A stretch of 64,000 bases of DNA from Megaustenia siamemsis (lineage: Eukaryota > Mollusca > Gastropoda > Stylommatophora > Ariophantidae): assembly GCA_032433765.1 (NCBI GenBank), contig JAVIAB010000073.1, positions 65,652,205 to 65,716,204 of the forward strand, written 5' to 3'. Below, piece by piece: positions 62,168 through 64,000 of this stretch; the stretch's first letter is position 1, and each line of letters starts with the position of its first letter. Made by a program: the position numbers and the translations under genes. The notes under the pieces were generated by a model. That model did not search any database. It was not told where the DNA came from and saw nothing but the letters and a program-made list of their open reading frames with translations.

Positions 62168-63450
62168 TCATTCAGAATCAGACGAGTCAAATAGGTCGAT
62201 TACTGCTTTCGGCTGAACAAACAACAAACCATCCTTTTTCCAATACTCCTCTTCTTGTCGTAACACATGATCCTCACATTTTACCCAGTAGTCTTTATTT
62301 ATATTTGATAGAGCCTGATTTGTAAGTGTCTCAACATCTCATAATTTGAAAGTTTTATTTGTATATGCTACGTGTCCTTTAACTTTTGCCCAAACTAGTT
62401 GTATAGGATTTAAGTGTGCATGATATGGAAGTAGTCTCAACATCTATGGCCATGTTCTTGAATTAGCTTGTCTATTTTAAATATCTTTGTACGTTGTGTC
62501 TGTTTTACACGGCTAAGCAATTCGGGTTTCAAGTAGCTGTCGTTAACTTGTATGTGTTCTTTTATGAGCCACGTTTTGATTGCATCTTTTGTACTTGATG
62601 ATGTTGGGATTCTATCTTCTACGTTAACTACGTTATGGTATGAAGCATTGTCCATTATCAGACAAGAAGGTCGATCTAATATTGGAAGGATACTTTTCTC
62701 GATCCAGTCTTTAAATATGTGCCCATTCATTTCGGAGTGGTAGTCTCTATTGTCTATGGATTTTGAAATGAAAACGAGATGAGCATTCTGCAACAACCCA
62801 TTATGTCTGCTACCTGCATGTGCAACTATCAAACGTTGCCCTTTACTGCTTGGTACTGATCTTTTAATACTTCCATCTGCTAACTGCCATTCCTTTTCAT
62901 TTGTATGATGAGCGTTGATCCAAGTTTCATCTAAATAAACAATATCATAATCATTTTCGCGCATTTCCTTCACTTCACGTAAATACTTGCTTCTAAGAGC
63001 TACTAGATGTGGCTTCTCACAAATAATGTTTTTTCCACCAGCATACTTTCTAAAGGTGAAGCCTGCACTTCTTAATATTTTCCATAATGCAGTTTTTGAT
63101 ATTTCAATGTCGTTGTTAGTTTTCAGCCAAAGCTTCAACTTTCTAAGTGTCACTTCTTCGTTTATATCAAACATTCGACAAATTTCTCTTTTTACTAGGT
63201 CCTTATCAAAACTGTCTAACGTTTCTTTCCTTCCTTGCTTTCTTGCATTTGTTGGCAATAAATATCCGCTTCCTTTAACTATTCGATCAAATGAACGTTT
63301 ACACAAACCTAAAATATGCATTGTTCTCTTCTCAGGGTTTGATAAAGAACAATAAAGATGTCCCTTTTTACGCTCTCTGCAGAAGTATTGATAAATCTTT
63401 ATAGCAATGTTATGCTCAGTAAAATATTTTGCCTTTATATTCATTCTCAC
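62168..63450 (-). pseudogene. Tc1/mariner-superfamily transposase, decayed second copy
   Basis: This copy aligns over its whole length with the intact transposase at 52565-53842 (shared LDETW, CLIMDNASYH, the HTH region with NPEKRTMHILGLCKR, and the acidic DSSDSE end). It has three lesions. A one-base loss after HGHRC creates a TGA at 62437-62439. In the shifted frame NPIELVW is NPIQLVW, so the catalytic Glu is replaced by Gln. A TGA replaces the Cys of FKLCD. The 337-codon open part still has both Asp residues but could not give a working enzyme. The copies are clearly diverged in protein sequence, so this is an older or different subfamily insertion. Confidence 0.9.
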
Positions 63451-64000
63451 ATAGACTTGCAGAAGATAATATGGATAGTGCCGCCTCCTTTCTGTAAATA
63501 TTGAGATTTGCCTCTGAATTATGACTCGAACTCGAGTCTACGGCCGTGATTTTGACGTCACATAATTTCCGGTTTCGGCTAAAATGTCATTTTGTGCTAA
63601 ACGGGAAATTTCATATGTAACATTTCTTTATAAAAATTTATAGTGGAAACATAACTATTTTAGGACGGTGCGCATTCAGCCGTGAAGGTCATGCCTATAT
63701 GTTAAAGAATCAGCTGTGAGATGTAAGCATCTACATAATCCCACCGGTGTTTATAATATCGATTAACTTTTTTTTAATATAGGTTAAATAAGGCATCTTT
63801 GAAACTGGATCACATTTCTTTTATAAAAAAATATTTTTATAGCGACATTAGTATTCTAAACTAACTTCAAAAGATCAATGCAAATGAACAATAAGTTTTT
63901 GAAAAAAATAAATTAATGTCTAGGCAAACGAATCTGAACGGACTATAGTAGGCTATTGTGTCTTTTAACATGGTCCAAAAATCGCATTTGTCTTGTTTGA
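63451..64000. other. Upstream flank of the decayed transposase, no gene seen
   Basis: This is AT-rich. On the minus strand a stretch near 63590-63610 (AATTTCCCGTTTAGCAC) resembles AATTTCCCTGTTTTAAGCAC upstream of the intact transposase (52408-52427), so it may be 5' non-coding sequence of the same element. No terminal repeat could be delimited. Confidence 0.35.

Overview
This looks like a eukaryotic, AT-rich, repeat-dominated stretch of an animal genome, most likely a lophotrochozoan and probably a mollusc (bivalve is my best guess, low certainty). Reasons: tRNA-derived SINEs with target-site duplications, non-LTR retrotransposon scraps, a Tc1/mariner-superfamily transposase, a Bcl-2-like reading frame, and a gene remnant combining galactose-binding-like regions with EGF-like cysteine motifs, a combination common in molluscs. 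There is no sign of operons, bacterial ribosome-binding sites or phage genes.

Layout. Positions 1-41280 are one satellite array, running off the left edge, built from a 21-bp unit (one frame reads VTYILAT). Because 21 is divisible by 3 and two frames per strand lack stops, hundreds of long ORFs appear; I do not call them genes. The array has higher-order structure: kilobase blocks recur at 8.04, 6.17 and 3.085 kb offsets. Nine copies of one SINE sit in it. Eight are on the minus strand with the same duplicated target (AATCGAAGCAGT), so they descend from one insertion copied with the blocks. The ninth is on the plus strand with its own target duplication, at the equivalent unit. A tenth equivalent site at 41115-41126 is empty. 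The array's last reading frame runs into a short AT-hook-like tail (KKPRGRPRK) and stops just before an AATAAA.

From 41.3 to 46.4 kb there is a minus-strand Bcl-2-like reading frame (BH3-like, BH1, BH2) broken by one TGA and preceded by a CCAAT/GC-box direct-repeat region, then a broken C2H2 zinc-finger segment that merges into a 32-bp minisatellite, a GA microsatellite, a 31-bp minisatellite and short direct repeats. From 46.4 to 49.5 kb there is a 24-bp minisatellite followed by a 45-bp A-rich tandem. From 49.5 to 52.1 kb I see no gene.

From 52.1 to 55.2 kb there is an intact 425-aa Tc1/mariner-superfamily transposase with an unusually long D-83-E spacing, flanked by an imperfect inverted repeat, then the 3' end of a LINE. 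At 56.7-57.9 kb is a 22-bp minisatellite. At 58.3-58.6 kb is a second SINE with a different tRNA-like head but the same central core as the satellite SINE. At 59.4-60.8 kb is a galactose-binding/EGF-like gene remnant with two frameshifts. A 38-bp minisatellite, a LINE reverse-transcriptase fragment and a decayed second copy of the transposase fill the right end.

The genes here do not form a pathway. The unifying theme is repeat dynamics: local tandem amplification of several unrelated units, with mobile elements as passengers that record the history.
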